A stretch of DNA of 64,000 nucleotides, taken from Comamonadaceae bacterium (GTDB lineage: Bacteria; Pseudomonadota; Gammaproteobacteria; Burkholderiales; Rhodocyclaceae). The notes beneath the pieces were generated by a model, which saw only the letters and a list, made by a program, of their open reading frames with translations, made no database searches and was not told the origin of the DNA. Position numbers and translations under genes: made by a program. The DNA is taken from NCBI GenBank assembly GCA_029255645.1, contig JANLJE010000020.1, positions 1 through 64,000 on the forward strand. The letters are read 5' to 3'. Positions 1 through 9,007 of the stretch are shown here, one piece after another. How positions within the stretch are numbered: position 1 is the stretch's first letter; every line of letters starts with the position of its first letter.

Positions 1-60
1 CTCGAACCCGCGACCCCCGGCGTGACAGGCCGGTATTCTAACCAACTGAACTACCGCTCC
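1..60 (-). tRNA. tRNA-Asp (GTC), 3' end cut off by window edge
   Basis: Read on the minus strand, the sequence begins GGAGCGGTAGTTCAG and carries the anticodon loop CCTGTCACG, so the anticodon is GTC, followed by the T arm GGGTTCGAG. This matches the standard bacterial tRNA-Asp. About 60 of the expected 77 bases are inside the window; the rest of the T arm and the acceptor 3' strand lie to the left. Confidence 0.95.
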
Positions 61-75
61 GCAGCTAGAGGCCGG

Positions 76-81
76 ATACTA
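76..81 (-). promoter_or_regulatory. Possible -10 box for tRNA-Asp
   Basis: TAGTAT on the minus strand lies about 15 bases before the tRNA-Asp 5' end, a usual distance for a stable-RNA promoter. I do not see a convincing -35 box at 16-18 bases upstream, so this is a weak call. Confidence 0.3.
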
Positions 82-144
82 CCACAGTCTCACCACCGGC
101 CACACCAGCCGGCAACGGCACAAGATCGCAGGAGGCCGACATCC

Positions 145-168
145 GGAATGTGGAATGTGGAATGTGGA
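145..168. repeat. 7-bp tandem repeat, three copies
   Basis: GGAATGT occurs three times in a row, followed by a partial copy (GGA). It sits in the gap between the tRNA-Asp gene and the end of the ZIP transporter gene and overlaps no supported gene. Confidence 0.85.
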
Positions 169-245
169 TAGAGCGACAAGCCGGGGCCGCGGGCCAACCC
201 AGGGTTCGAGCCCCCCGGCACCCGGAACCCCAAACGGGGCACGAC

Positions 246-1127
246 TCAATGACGCGGCAAGGCTTCCCTGGCCGGCCCGCCCGCCTCGGGCAGGCTTGCT
301 TCCTGATGGAAACCCGGCGGCTCATGAGCCGCATGACCATGCTCCTGGGCGTCATGGTCGTGATCAAACACACTCTGGGTCAGGGCAATGGTGGCGACCC
401 CCAGGCCAATCAGCAGCACCTGCATGAGGGTAGCCCGCAGTTCGGTGCGCTTGTGCAGGCCGGGAATCAGGTCCGCCACGGCCACATAAATCATGCTGGC
501 GGCGGCCACCGCAAGCAGGTAGGGAATCCAGGAGGTCAGGGATGACAGGGCAAAATAGGCCAGCAAGCCGCCCACCAAGGTGGCAAAACTGGAGAGCAGA
601 TTGAAGATCAGCGCCTTCTTTTTGCTGTAGCCGGAATGGCACAGCACCATGTAATCCCCCAGTTCCTGGGGAATCTCATGAGCAATGATGGCCACGGCCG
701 TAACAATGCCCAACTGGGCATCCTGCATGAAGGCTGCCGCGATCAGGATGCCATCGACAAAATTGTGAAAGGTGTCTCCTACCAGGATCATCAGGCCCGA
801 GCGGCCATGATCATGGGTGGGAGCATGGGCCTCATGGGCTTCGCAATGATCGTGATGGCAATGGCGCCAGAGCACCAGTTTTTCCAGCACGAAGAACCCC
901 AGGATGCCGGCAAGAATGGAGGCTGCCACCCGGGCCGGGTCTCCCACACCGGCAAAGGCATGGGGAATGACTTCGAGAAAGGCAGCCCCGAGCAGGGCGC
1001 CGATGGCGTATGAAACCAGCAGGGAAAGCCGCCCTGCCCCCACCAGATTTCCCAGCAGCGCCGCAGCCAGTACGCTGATGCCACCACCCAGGATGCTGCT
1101 GAAGATGATCCAGTTCAGAGTACTCAC
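246..1127 (-). CDS. ZIP family divalent metal transporter
   Basis: This inner-membrane protein of 293 residues probably imports zinc or another divalent metal (family knowledge). It has the ZIP layout: three N-terminal membrane helices, a cytoplasmic histidine-rich loop at about residues 89-108 (HCHHDHC and HAPTHDHG), then helices 4 and 5 carrying the metal-site motifs HNFVDG (121-126) and HEIPQELGD (150-158), and three further helices. The start is GTG at 1127, preceded by GGGAA. The C-terminus ends in another His-rich tail (DHDHDAQEHGHAAHE). The metal cannot be read from sequence. It is monocistronic between tRNA-Asp and pgeF, and no Zur-like operator was recognised. Confidence 0.93.
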   Translation of the reverse strand: MSTLNWIIFSSILGGGISVLAAALLGNLVGAGRLSLLVSYAIGALLGAAFLEVIPHAFAGVGDPARVAASILAGILGFFVLEKLVLWRHCHHDHCEAHEAHAPTHDHGRSGLMILVGDTFHNFVDGILIAAAFMQDAQLGIVTAVAIIAHEIPQELGDYMVLCHSGYSKKKALIFNLLSSFATLVGGLLAYFALSSLTSWIPYLLAVAAASMIYVAVADLIPGLHKRTELRATLMQVLLIGLGVATIALTQSVFDHDHDAQEHGHAAHEPPGFHQEASLPEAGGPAREALPRH

Positions 1128-1155
1128 GGAATTCCCGACCCAAAAGGGGAGCGGA

Positions 1156-1905
1156 TTATACGTCTTCGAGCCAGATCAGACTAGCCATCCTCCCTGTGCG
1201 CCCATCCCGGCGGTAAGAGAAGAAAGCCTCGGAATCCCGATAGGTACAGCCGCTCCCCCCTTGTACCGACTGCAAGCCACAGGCCGCCAAGCGCTGCCGC
1301 GCCAGGCCCTGGAGATCAGCCCAGTACCGGCCCGCTGCTCCGGCCCAAAAGCAGCTTGCCGAAGCCGCATCCCGGGCCAGGAACGCGGCCCGGACCTCTG
1401 CCCCCACCTCAAAAGCCTCAGCCCCGATGGCAGGCCCCAGCCAGGCCAGGATTTCCGCCCCGGCAATCCCCATGGCGGTCACCGTGTTTTCCAGGATGCC
1501 GGCCAGCAATCCCCGCCAGCCTGCGTGGGCGGCCGCGACGACGGTCCCGGCCCGGTCACAGAACAAGACCGGCAGGCAATCTGCCGTCATCACCGCACAG
1601 ACCTGGCCCGGGCTCCGGCTGACGACACCATCCGCTTCCCAAGGTCCCTCTTCCCTTGGTCCCTCTTTATCGGCCGGCAATTCCAGCACCCGGGTGCCAT
1701 GCACCTGCGCCAGCCAGACCGGGGTGCCAGGCAAGTGCGGCGCCAGCAGTGCGCGGTTGGCGGCTACCGCTTCGGCCGCGTCCCCGACATGGTCGCCCAG
1801 ATTGAAGCTATCGTAAGGCGGCAAACTGACACCGCCTTGCCGGGTGGTCTGCAAACAGCGCACCCGGCGCGGGGCGGGCCATTCCGGAACGATGAACTCA
1901 GGCAT
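1156..1905 (-). CDS. pgeF: Peptidoglycan editing factor / purine nucleoside phosphorylase, YfiH (PgeF) family
   Basis: This 249-residue member of the Cu-oxidase_4 (YfiH/LACC1) family is linked in other bacteria to peptidoglycan precursor editing and to purine nucleoside cleavage. The metal-site residues are present: QVHG (His69), TADCLP (Cys110) and HAGWRGL (His127). The chosen ATG gives MPEFIVPEW, the usual family N-terminus. The frame stays open upstream, but that part only mirrors rluD in another frame. The gene overlaps the end of rluD by 8 bases, so translation is probably coupled. The rluD-yfiH order is conserved in many proteobacteria. Confidence 0.93.
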   Translation of the reverse strand: MPEFIVPEWPAPRRVRCLQTTRQGGVSLPPYDSFNLGDHVGDAAEAVAANRALLAPHLPGTPVWLAQVHGTRVLELPADKEGPREEGPWEADGVVSRSPGQVCAVMTADCLPVLFCDRAGTVVAAAHAGWRGLLAGILENTVTAMGIAGAEILAWLGPAIGAEAFEVGAEVRAAFLARDAASASCFWAGAAGRYWADLQGLARQRLAACGLQSVQGGSGCTYRDSEAFFSYRRDGRTGRMASLIWLEDV

Positions 1906-2845
1906 CCTGCAATGCGGCAATGAGCCGCACCATGTCGTCAGGCAAGGTGATTTCCCAGGACAGGGATTCGCCGCTGGCCGGATGCAGCAACCCCAGCCGG
2001 GCGGCATGGAGCGCCTGCCGGGTAAAGGCGGGCAGACTTTCCACGCTGCGGCCATAGACGGGATCGCCGAGCAGGGGATGCCCCAGGGCGGCCATGTGCA
2101 CCCGGATCTGGTGGGTTCGCCCGGTTTCCAGACGGCAGCAGACCAGGGTTGCCCCGGCATAGCGGGCCTGGACGCGGTAATGGGTGATGGCGGGCTTGCC
2201 CCCCGGCACTACCGCCATTTTGGTGCGCTGTACCGGATGCCGGCCAACAGGAGCCTCCACGGTGCCCTTGCCGCGCAACTCACCGATGGTCACCGCAAAA
2301 TATTCCCGCTTCACGGTTCTGGCCTGCAACTGCCGGACCAGGTCGGTCTGGGACTCCAGGGTCTTGGCAACCACCAGCAAGCCGCTGGTATCCTTGTCCA
2401 GCCGATGCACGATACCCGCCCGAGGAACACCGGCCAGCTTCGGATCATGGTGCAGCAGGGCATTCATCAGGGTGCCGCTCCAGTTGCCACTGCCCGGGTG
2501 CACCACCATGCCGGCCGGCTTGTTGATGACCATCAGCATCTCGTCTTCGTACACCACGTCCAGGGCAATGTCTTCCGGCGTCTGGGCCAGCATTTCCTGG
2601 TCCGGCAGTGCCATCAGCAGCACGGACTCGCCGCCCCTCACCTTGCGCTTGGTCTCCAGTTCCGCCACGCCGTCCACCAGAACCTGGCCCGCCTTGATCC
2701 AGCCCTGCAGGCGATTACGTGAATACTGGGGCAGCAGCATTGCCAGAACCTGATCGAGACGCCGTCCTGCTTCTGCTTCGGGAACCCACAAACCGTCTTC
2801 CGGGCTTGGGCTATAATCTTCGGGGTTTTCTTGAGGAATGTTCAT
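1898..2845 (-). CDS. rluD: 23S rRNA pseudouridine synthase RluD
   Basis: RluD makes pseudouridines in helix 69 of 23S rRNA (positions 1911, 1915 and 1917 in E. coli). The 315-residue protein has an N-terminal S4 RNA-binding domain (about residues 25-90) and a catalytic domain with the signature HRLDKDTSG, in which Asp150 is the nucleophile. The ATG at 2845 lies close to the divergently read bamD region. It is followed by pgeF with an 8-base overlap. RluD and RluA/RluC are hard to separate by motif alone, but pairing with yfiH and divergence from bamD is the classic rluD setting, and a second paralogue in this window (53064-54089) fits RluC. Confidence 0.93.
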   Translation of the reverse strand: MNIPQENPEDYSPSPEDGLWVPEAEAGRRLDQVLAMLLPQYSRNRLQGWIKAGQVLVDGVAELETKRKVRGGESVLLMALPDQEMLAQTPEDIALDVVYEDEMLMVINKPAGMVVHPGSGNWSGTLMNALLHHDPKLAGVPRAGIVHRLDKDTSGLLVVAKTLESQTDLVRQLQARTVKREYFAVTIGELRGKGTVEAPVGRHPVQRTKMAVVPGGKPAITHYRVQARYAGATLVCCRLETGRTHQIRVHMAALGHPLLGDPVYGRSVESLPAFTRQALHAARLGLLHPASGESLSWEITLPDDMVRLIAALQDA

Positions 2846-2922
2846 ATATGCGAAGTGTAGCCGGGCTTGGGCCCAACAAGTTGGCCCGCGAAATTTCTTC
2901 TCGCCATTTTCCCGGGAAGTGG

Positions 2923-3717
2923 ATGGCTCCGGCCCGGCGCATGGTCCTGGTGCTCTCGCTTACCTGGCTGGGCGGCTGCAGCCTGTTGCCGGAACAGATC
3001 GACATGACGGCCGGCTGGTCTGCCAGCAAGCTGTATTCTGAAGCCAAATCGGCCATGAGCGACAATAACTGGGAAGAAGCCATCAAGATGTACCAGAAGC
3101 TGGAATCCCGTTACCCCTACGGCCGCTTCGCCCAGCAAGCCCAGATGGAAGTGGCCTATGCCTACTGGAAGGATGGGGATGCGGCCTCCGCCCTGGCGGC
3201 CTGTGACCGCTTCATCAAGCTGCACCCCAATCACCCCAATGTGGATTACATGTACTACCTGAAGGGCCTGGTGACCTTCAATGAAGACCTGGGCTTCATG
3301 GGTTATCTGAATACCCAGGACCAGTCGGAACGAGACCCCAAGTCGGCCAGGGAATCCTTTGAAACCTTCAAGGAACTGGTGCAACGCCTCCCCAACAGCA
3401 AATACACCCCGGACGCCATCCTGCGCATGAACTATCTGGTCAATGCCCTGGCGGCGCACGAAGTGCATGTGGCGCGCTACTACATCAAGCGAGGGGCTTA
3501 CGTGGCGGCCGCCAATCGCACCCAGTTCGTCATCAAGAACTATCCCAACACTCCCTCCCAGGAAGAAGCGCTGTACATTCTGGTGGTGGCCTACGACAAG
3601 ATGGGCATGGAGCCCCTGCGGGCCGACGCGGAACGGACCATGCGCCTCAACTACCCCAACAGCGCCTATTACACCCAGGGACTGGAAAAGAAAAAGCCCT
3701 GGTGGCAGGTTTTCTGA
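2923..3717 (+). CDS. bamD: Outer-membrane assembly lipoprotein BamD (ComL)
   Basis: BamD is the essential lipoprotein partner of BamA in beta-barrel insertion. The predicted 264-residue precursor has a positively charged N-terminus, a hydrophobic stretch and a lipobox LGGC with Cys19 as the lipidated residue, followed by TPR-type helices (for example NWEEAIKMYQKLESRYP). I chose the ATG at 2923 because it gives a normal lipoprotein signal and has GGGAAG just upstream. An in-frame ATG at 2848 would lie only 2 bases from the rluD start codon and leave no room for a separate ribosome site. The gene converges with the kinase gene, with 6 bases between them. Confidence 0.94.
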   Translation: MAPARRMVLVLSLTWLGGCSLLPEQIDMTAGWSASKLYSEAKSAMSDNNWEEAIKMYQKLESRYPYGRFAQQAQMEVAYAYWKDGDAASALAACDRFIKLHPNHPNVDYMYYLKGLVTFNEDLGFMGYLNTQDQSERDPKSARESFETFKELVQRLPNSKYTPDAILRMNYLVNALAAHEVHVARYYIKRGAYVAAANRTQFVIKNYPNTPSQEEALYILVVAYDKMGMEPLRADAERTMRLNYPNSAYYTQGLEKKKPWWQVF

Positions 3718-3723
3718 GCGGGC

Positions 3724-6141
3724 TCAGTTGACCTGCTTGATGGCCAGAACGGCCTGATTGCGCAGGGTACGCAACAAAGACAACTCCTTCTCGGAAATTT
3801 CGATCCCCCCAGCTTCGTCCCGGTCGGCATAGATCAGGGCAACCGGGTTGGTCTTGATATTGAGGGGCAGCACCACAAAAGTCTTCGAGGCAAGCAGTTT
3901 TCGATACCAATCGGGGATGCGGCTGGCGATCTTGGGATCATCGACATCACTGATCAGGATATCCACCCCCTTGGAGGTGGCCGCATGAAAAATGTCGGGG
4001 GTAAAGCTCAAGGTGAAGCGAAACTGCCTGGCAAGCTCGGTGCTCTCCGGTCCGAAACCAAAACGGCCCTGCATCACATTGTGCCGGGCATCCTTGATGC
4101 AGAGGATCACCCGCTTGAAACCCATGGCCCGATACATGGTTTCCAGGATGATGCGCAGAATGTCGTTGAGCTTGAAACCTTCCACCAGTGAATTGCTGAT
4201 GTCCTGAATCCCGGCGGTCAGGATTTCCTGGGCATCCGCGGATTTCCTGCCTTCCTCGCCAAAGCTGCCAGTATCCAGCCCCAGCAGATTATCTCCCCCC
4301 AGCACCGCCCCCCCCAAGGAGCTATCGCCCGCATCGTCCCCTGCCGCGCTTTCCTCCGCCGGGGCGGCAATTCCGGCGATGCCAAGCCTCTTCAACTGTC
4401 GGCCAAACTGGGTTTGTTGCAAATTGACGCGGATGATGCGGGCAAATTCGCGGATTTCCTCCACCGCCGTTTCAATGGTCTGCTTGAGCTCCTGTTCGCT
4501 CAGGGCAAGCGAAGCACCAAAACGGCTGGAAACCTTGCGCAGTTCCTTCTCCAGGCCCTCGACCGAAGCACTCAGCAGCACATTGCAGATTTCATTGGAG
4601 AAAGCGGAAAGGACCTGCATCCGGTCATCCGGGGTAAGCGGTTTGCGCACCGGCCCGCTCGGCAGGCGACGCATGCTATTGACGATCAGGCCGGGAAAGC
4701 CCCAGCTTCTGGCAATGCCGATTCCGAGATCCTCGAAATTGACTCCCAGCACCTGCAGGGCCGCCACCGCTTCCGGAACCTCCTTTTGCGCGACCAACTT
4801 GCGAATTTCTTCGCTTTCCTCGGGCAGGTAATACTGGGACAAAAGTCGCCCCAGATTGTGGAACATGGCACAGATGAAGGGTTGCTCCTGTTCCATGTTC
4901 TGCTGCTTTGAAGCAATGCCCCTGGCCAACAAGGCGGCCATGTTGGCGCGCAGGAACTCTTCCTTGAGTTGATTGGCATTGCTCTTGTTTTGCAGATGCT
5001 CGAAAAGCAGCACCGTCACGGTAATATTGCGCACGGCATCAAAGCCGAGCACGATCACGGCCCGGGACACCGTGCTGATATTGCCCCCTCCCGCCTGACG
5101 GAAATGGGCGGAATTCACCAGGCGTAGAATCTTGTTGGTGAGGGAAAAGTCCTTGAGAATGGAACTGGAGAGCCGCGCAACACTCTCGGTTTCGCTGGAG
5201 GCGATCTTGTTGATGGCGCCGACGGATTCCGACAGGGCCGGGAAATCTCCCTTGTGGCGGAGGCGCCGCAACAGGAAATCCACCGTGCTTTGCAGATGGC
5301 TCCCCTGACCGTTGTCTTCCCCTTCAGGCGCCAGATAGCCTTCCAGAGCCTGGAGAAATTGTGCCACCGTTGAATAACGGTTTTCCGGCAAGCGGGCGGT
5401 GGCTTTCATCAGGATGTCGCCCAGCCTGTCATCGATCGTCACGGAACCGTCACCGGGAAGCCTGACGCTCTCGTTGGCGATCTGGTTCATGATCTGATGA
5501 AGGTTTTCCCCCTGGATGGCCCGCCGCCCGCTCAGCATTTCGAACAGGATCAGCCCCGCTGCAAAAACATCGGTCTGCGCGCTGATGACCCGGCTGGAAA
5601 TGTATTCGGGGGCCATGTAGGCCGGGGTGCCGGACAACTCCTGCTGGCCGGTGCTGCCCCCTGCCACATGGGTGGCGATGCCAAAATCCATGACCCGGGG
5701 CGCACCGCTTTCATCCATCAGGATATTGCTGGGCTTCAGGTCCCGGTGAATCAGCCCGTGGGAGTGGGCATGGGCAACGGCCTCCAGGATGCTGACCATG
5801 AGGGTGGCCCCCTTGACGGCCGGCAGAGCCCCCTGGCGCCGCAGATGCAGGCCCAGGTTTTCTCCGGGCACGTATTCGAAGACCAGGAAAATGTCCCCGT
5901 CTTCTTCTCCCGCCTCATAAATGGGAACGATACCGGCATGGCGCAGTTTGCTGACCATCCGGGCTTCGGCCAGGAGCGCAGCATTCTGTTGTGGATCGGG
6001 CTGGCTGAAATGCAGGGTCTTGACGGCGACTTCCCGCTCAAGCTGCGGGTCAAAGGCCAGATAGACCACACTCTGCGCACCCCGACCCAGTTCCCGGATC
6101 ACTTCGAATCGTCCGATTTTTTTTGTCATTTTGAAAGCCAT
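3724..6141 (-). CDS. Ser/Thr protein kinase fused to HDOD and GAF-like domains
   Basis: This 805-residue multidomain signalling protein starts with a eukaryotic-type kinase (about 11-270): glycine loop GRGAQSVV, Lys41 in AVK, HRDLKPSN with catalytic Asp134, DFG (152-154), GTPAYMAPE. The catalytic residues are intact, so it should be active. Residues about 285-500 form an HDOD domain; the spot where true HD hydrolases carry His-Asp reads FHNLG, as expected for a non-catalytic HDOD. A linker rich in Gly, Ala and Asp (about 595-635) leads to a GAF-like domain (about 640-805). No membrane segment is seen, so it is probably cytoplasmic. HDOD proteins often act in stress, motility or second-messenger pathways, but the substrate and signal are unknown. 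An in-frame ATG at 6129 is an alternative start. Confidence 0.9.
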   Translation of the reverse strand: MAFKMTKKIGRFEVIRELGRGAQSVVYLAFDPQLEREVAVKTLHFSQPDPQQNAALLAEARMVSKLRHAGIVPIYEAGEEDGDIFLVFEYVPGENLGLHLRRQGALPAVKGATLMVSILEAVAHAHSHGLIHRDLKPSNILMDESGAPRVMDFGIATHVAGGSTGQQELSGTPAYMAPEYISSRVISAQTDVFAAGLILFEMLSGRRAIQGENLHQIMNQIANESVRLPGDGSVTIDDRLGDILMKATARLPENRYSTVAQFLQALEGYLAPEGEDNGQGSHLQSTVDFLLRRLRHKGDFPALSESVGAINKIASSETESVARLSSSILKDFSLTNKILRLVNSAHFRQAGGGNISTVSRAVIVLGFDAVRNITVTVLLFEHLQNKSNANQLKEEFLRANMAALLARGIASKQQNMEQEQPFICAMFHNLGRLLSQYYLPEESEEIRKLVAQKEVPEAVAALQVLGVNFEDLGIGIARSWGFPGLIVNSMRRLPSGPVRKPLTPDDRMQVLSAFSNEICNVLLSASVEGLEKELRKVSSRFGASLALSEQELKQTIETAVEEIREFARIIRVNLQQTQFGRQLKRLGIAGIAAPAEESAAGDDAGDSSLGGAVLGGDNLLGLDTGSFGEEGRKSADAQEILTAGIQDISNSLVEGFKLNDILRIILETMYRAMGFKRVILCIKDARHNVMQGRFGFGPESTELARQFRFTLSFTPDIFHAATSKGVDILISDVDDPKIASRIPDWYRKLLASKTFVVLPLNIKTNPVALIYADRDEAGGIEISEKELSLLRTLRNQAVLAIKQVN

Positions 6142-6193
6142 GCCCAGGCAATTGAACCAACGCTACCATCCTGAAGGTATTACAGAATTCCTG

Positions 6194-6592
6194 CTAAATC
6201 CACAACAATTCCGCAGGCAGATCATTTTCTCCGGCCAGAAAGGCATTTTGTTCAAACAGAAGCGCCGCTTCACGCCCTTCCTGCCGGGATGAACCAGGGA
6301 CGAAAATCGTGCATTCCAGGGGCCAGCCACCTGAACAGGAATGATTCTCACCCGAAAAAATGATGTGTCCGCGATCCAGCAGGTATTTCTTCAACTTTTC
6401 CTGTCGCGCCCGGTTCTCTTCCCGGGGTAGCAAGCGCGAACCAGGATTCCAGGCGGTCAACAGGCACCAGCAGGAAAATCCGGCCTGGCGCAGGCAGGCA
6501 TCGAGTTGCGGCTGCCGCTCCCCCACCCGCAACTCCAGCGTGCCGCAGGGCAAGGCGATCCGGTAACGCGTCATCCGGTAAGCCCGGTCCAA
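6194..6592 (-). CDS. DUF3293 domain protein
   Basis: This small soluble protein of about 132 residues is of unknown function. The motif LLTAWNPGS followed by the NRARQEKLKKYL helix is typical of DUF3293. The start is uncertain: TTG at 6592 gives a domain beginning DRAYRMTRYR, while the first ATG (6574) would cut into the domain. A strong GGAGGA lies farther upstream inside the end of rmuC, so an even earlier non-ATG start is possible. It sits 14 bases downstream of rmuC on the same strand and is probably co-transcribed. No catalytic residues can be assigned. Confidence 0.75.
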   Translation of the reverse strand: MDRAYRMTRYRIALPCGTLELRVGERQPQLDACLRQAGFSCWCLLTAWNPGSRLLPREENRARQEKLKKYLLDRGHIIFSGENHSCSGGWPLECTIFVPGSSRQEGREAALLFEQNAFLAGENDLPAELLWI

Positions 6593-6606
6593 TTCCTCGG
6601 TAAAGC

Positions 6607-7938
6607 TCAGCTTTCCTCCTCCAGCAGATCGGCCACCCCGATCAAGCGGGCTGATTCGCTCACCGGCAGTGCCTCCACCGTGCTGAGCTGTCGTGCGAGT
6701 ACGCGGGTCCGGGTTTCCGCCTTGCCAATGCTGTTGCTGGCTTCATCGAGTTTCTTGCGGGTATGGGCCAGTGCTTCGCCAAACTTGCTGAATTCCGTCT
6801 TCACCGCGCCCAGCACGGCCCAGACTTCGGCTGAATGACGTTCGATGGCCAGGGTGCGAAAACCCATCTGCAAACTGTTGATCATGGCCGCCAGGGTCGT
6901 CGGCCCCGCCAGACTCACCCGCCACTCCCGCTGCAAGGTGTCGGCCAGGCCAGGGCGTCGCAACACCTCGGCGTACAAGCTCTCGATGGGCAGATAAAGG
7001 ATGGCAAAATCCGTGGTGTGGGGCGGCGCCACATATTTTTCCCGGATCGTCCGGGCCTCCAGCTTCAGACGCACCTCGATGGCCCGGGCCGCCTCTTCCT
7101 GGGCAACTGGGTCGCCCCGGTCCTGGGCCTCCTGAAGCCGCTGGTAATCTTCCAGAGGAAACTTGGCGTCGATGGGCAACCACACCGGACTATCATCCTG
7201 CTGCCCCGGCAGCCGGATGGCGAATTCGACCCGCTCATTACTGCCCGGCCGGGTGATGACGTTGCAGGCATATTGCTCGGCAGTCAGCAGTTGTTCCAGC
7301 AAGTTGGCCAACTGCAGCTCGCCCCATGACCCCCGGGTCTTCACATTGACCAGTACCCGCTTCAGATCCCCCACCCCGGTCGCCAGGGACTGCATGGCGC
7401 CCAGGCCGCGATGCACCTGTTCCAGCCGCTCACTGACCAGCTTGAAGGATTCTCCCAGGCGCTGCTCCAGGGTGGCATGGAGTTTCTCGTTCACCGTGCA
7501 CCGCATTTCCTCCAGCTTGCCGGCATTGTCAGCCTGCATGGCCTGGAGGCGGGATTCCACGGTCCCCCGCAACTGCACGAAACGCTCATCGAGCCCTTGG
7601 GAAAAGCGGCTCAGTTCCCGGGCAAAAGCTTCCAGGCGATCGCTCTGCAACTGCCCTAGTTGTCCTACGTGCTGCCCCAGCGTTTGAGCCAGCTGCGCCC
7701 CGGCACGGGCCCGCTCCTCCCGCTCCCGGAAAGCGGCTTCGGCAGCCTCCTTGCGGCCCTGAGCCCATTGCTCACGCTGCTCCCGCCCGAGTCGTTCCAG
7801 AGCGATTTCCAGGGCCTGGCAAAAGGCCGCCTGGTCATGCCCCTGGCGCCGTCCCTGCCAGACGAAGAAAAGCAACAGCAACTGCAGCAGGAGCACGGCG
7901 AGAAGAAGGTAATCACTCACAAATAATATCCCGGTCAT
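6607..7938 (-). CDS. rmuC: DNA recombination protein RmuC
   Basis: RmuC is a membrane-anchored, nuclease-fold protein that limits inversions at short inverted repeats in E. coli. The protein (443 residues from this start) has an N-terminal membrane helix (YLLLAVLLLQLLLLFFVW), a long coiled coil rich in Arg, Glu and Gln, and the conserved RmuC core with GSWGELQLANLLEQ, PIDAKFP and DFAILYLPIE. The start is ambiguous: ATG at 7938, ATG at 7950 and GTG at 7977 are all in frame. I prefer 7938, which places the membrane helix at the very N-terminus as in the family. The 267 bases upstream, as far as the gloB stop, hold no gene I can support. Confidence 0.92.
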   Translation of the reverse strand: MTGILFVSDYLLLAVLLLQLLLLFFVWQGRRQGHDQAAFCQALEIALERLGREQREQWAQGRKEAAEAAFREREERARAGAQLAQTLGQHVGQLGQLQSDRLEAFARELSRFSQGLDERFVQLRGTVESRLQAMQADNAGKLEEMRCTVNEKLHATLEQRLGESFKLVSERLEQVHRGLGAMQSLATGVGDLKRVLVNVKTRGSWGELQLANLLEQLLTAEQYACNVITRPGSNERVEFAIRLPGQQDDSPVWLPIDAKFPLEDYQRLQEAQDRGDPVAQEEAARAIEVRLKLEARTIREKYVAPPHTTDFAILYLPIESLYAEVLRRPGLADTLQREWRVSLAGPTTLAAMINSLQMGFRTLAIERHSAEVWAVLGAVKTEFSKFGEALAHTRKKLDEASNSIGKAETRTRVLARQLSTVEALPVSESARLIGVADLLEEES

Positions 7939-8205
7939 GGAGCCCGCCATTTTACGCCGGGCACGCGGCTTGAACACGCCAAATCAAGACCAGCCCTGCC
8001 CCTGAAAATCCGGCTTGTGAACCCAGGCAAGGCAGCCTGATGCTGATTGGCAAAATAGCGGCCAGCAAGGGCATATCCCGCTGCCTTGCCAGAACGGATG
8101 GACTCGCCTTGCCAGGATGGAAGGACTCTAAACCCGGCGGAAAACCAAGAAGAAAGGCCCGGAAACCCGGGGCATCATCACCGGCCCGGCCTCCGGCCTG
8201 AAAGG

Positions 8206-8979
8206 CTAGAACTCGTCGCGCCAGGCTCTCAGGGTGGCAAAGACCTGTACCGGCAGCAGAGCTTCCGGATTCCGTTCGCGGGCCCGCGCCGCAACGGCCT
8301 GCACCCCATGGCGCAGGAAGGGATTCGTGGCCTTCTCCTCCGCCAGGGTGGACGGCACGGTCGCCTGACCCAGCTGGCGCAAGCGCTCGCAGGCCTCGAT
8401 GCGTGCCAGGATGGCCGGATTCTCCGGCTCGACCAGGGCGGCAAAGGCCAGGTTCTGCAGGGTGTATTCGTGGGCGCAGAAGATCCGGGTGTTGTCCGGC
8501 AGGGCAGCGATCTTTTCCATGGCCTGGAACATCTGCTCCGGGGTTCCCTCGAACAGGCGGCCACAACCGGCGCCAAACAGGGTGTCACCGCAAAACAAGG
8601 CATCTTCAAACTGATAGTCTTCAAGCAGATAGGCCAGATGGCCGCGCGTATGTCCGGGGACGGCCCAGACCTGGACGGGCAAGCCCAGCACCTGGAGGGT
8701 TTCACCGCCGGCCAGAGGCCGGTTGAGCCCTGTGATAGACTCCGCAGCCGGCCCGAAAACAGGCAGCCCGGGGTCCCGATCCAGCAGGCCAGCCACCCCG
8801 CCCTGATGATCCTGGTGGTGGTGGGTGATGAGGATGCCTTTCAGGGCGACGTTCTCCTGGGCCAGCCAGGCCAGCACGGGGGCAGCGTCGCCCGGATCGA
8901 CCACCACCGCCTCATGACCAGCCCGCAGGGCCCAGATGTAATTGTCCCGGAATGCGGGAATGGCAATAATCTCTAACAT
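8206..8979 (-). CDS. gloB: Hydroxyacylglutathione hydrolase (glyoxalase II)
   Basis: GloB hydrolyses S-D-lactoylglutathione to D-lactate and glutathione in methylglyoxal detoxification. The 257-residue metallo-beta-lactamase-fold protein has the binuclear metal motif THHHQDH (52-58), a further ligand region VPGHTRGH, and a C-terminal substrate-binding part with CAHEYT and NPFLR. The ATG at 8979 gives the usual MLEIIAIPAF start; an in-frame TTG at 8997 is less likely. It diverges from the methyltransferase-rnhA-dnaQ genes with only 28 bases between the starts, the same arrangement as gloB/yafS-rnhA-dnaQ in enterobacteria. Confidence 0.96.
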   Translation of the reverse strand: MLEIIAIPAFRDNYIWALRAGHEAVVVDPGDAAPVLAWLAQENVALKGILITHHHQDHQGGVAGLLDRDPGLPVFGPAAESITGLNRPLAGGETLQVLGLPVQVWAVPGHTRGHLAYLLEDYQFEDALFCGDTLFGAGCGRLFEGTPEQMFQAMEKIAALPDNTRIFCAHEYTLQNLAFAALVEPENPAILARIEACERLRQLGQATVPSTLAEEKATNPFLRHGVQAVAARARERNPEALLPVQVFATLRAWRDEF

Positions 8980-9007
8980 CCCGGAACTATTCTTCAAAGC
9001 GAACGCA

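Noticed and set aside
199-217. Possible tRNA 3' remnant (GGGTTCGAGCCCC) near the tRNA-Asp gene, as left by an integrated element
   Set aside because: The T-stem does not pair beyond three bases, no acceptor or CCA end follows, and there is no integrase in the window.
2848-2922. Earlier ATG start for bamD at 2848
   Set aside because: It would add 25 residues ahead of the lipoprotein signal and lies 2 bases from the divergent rluD start.
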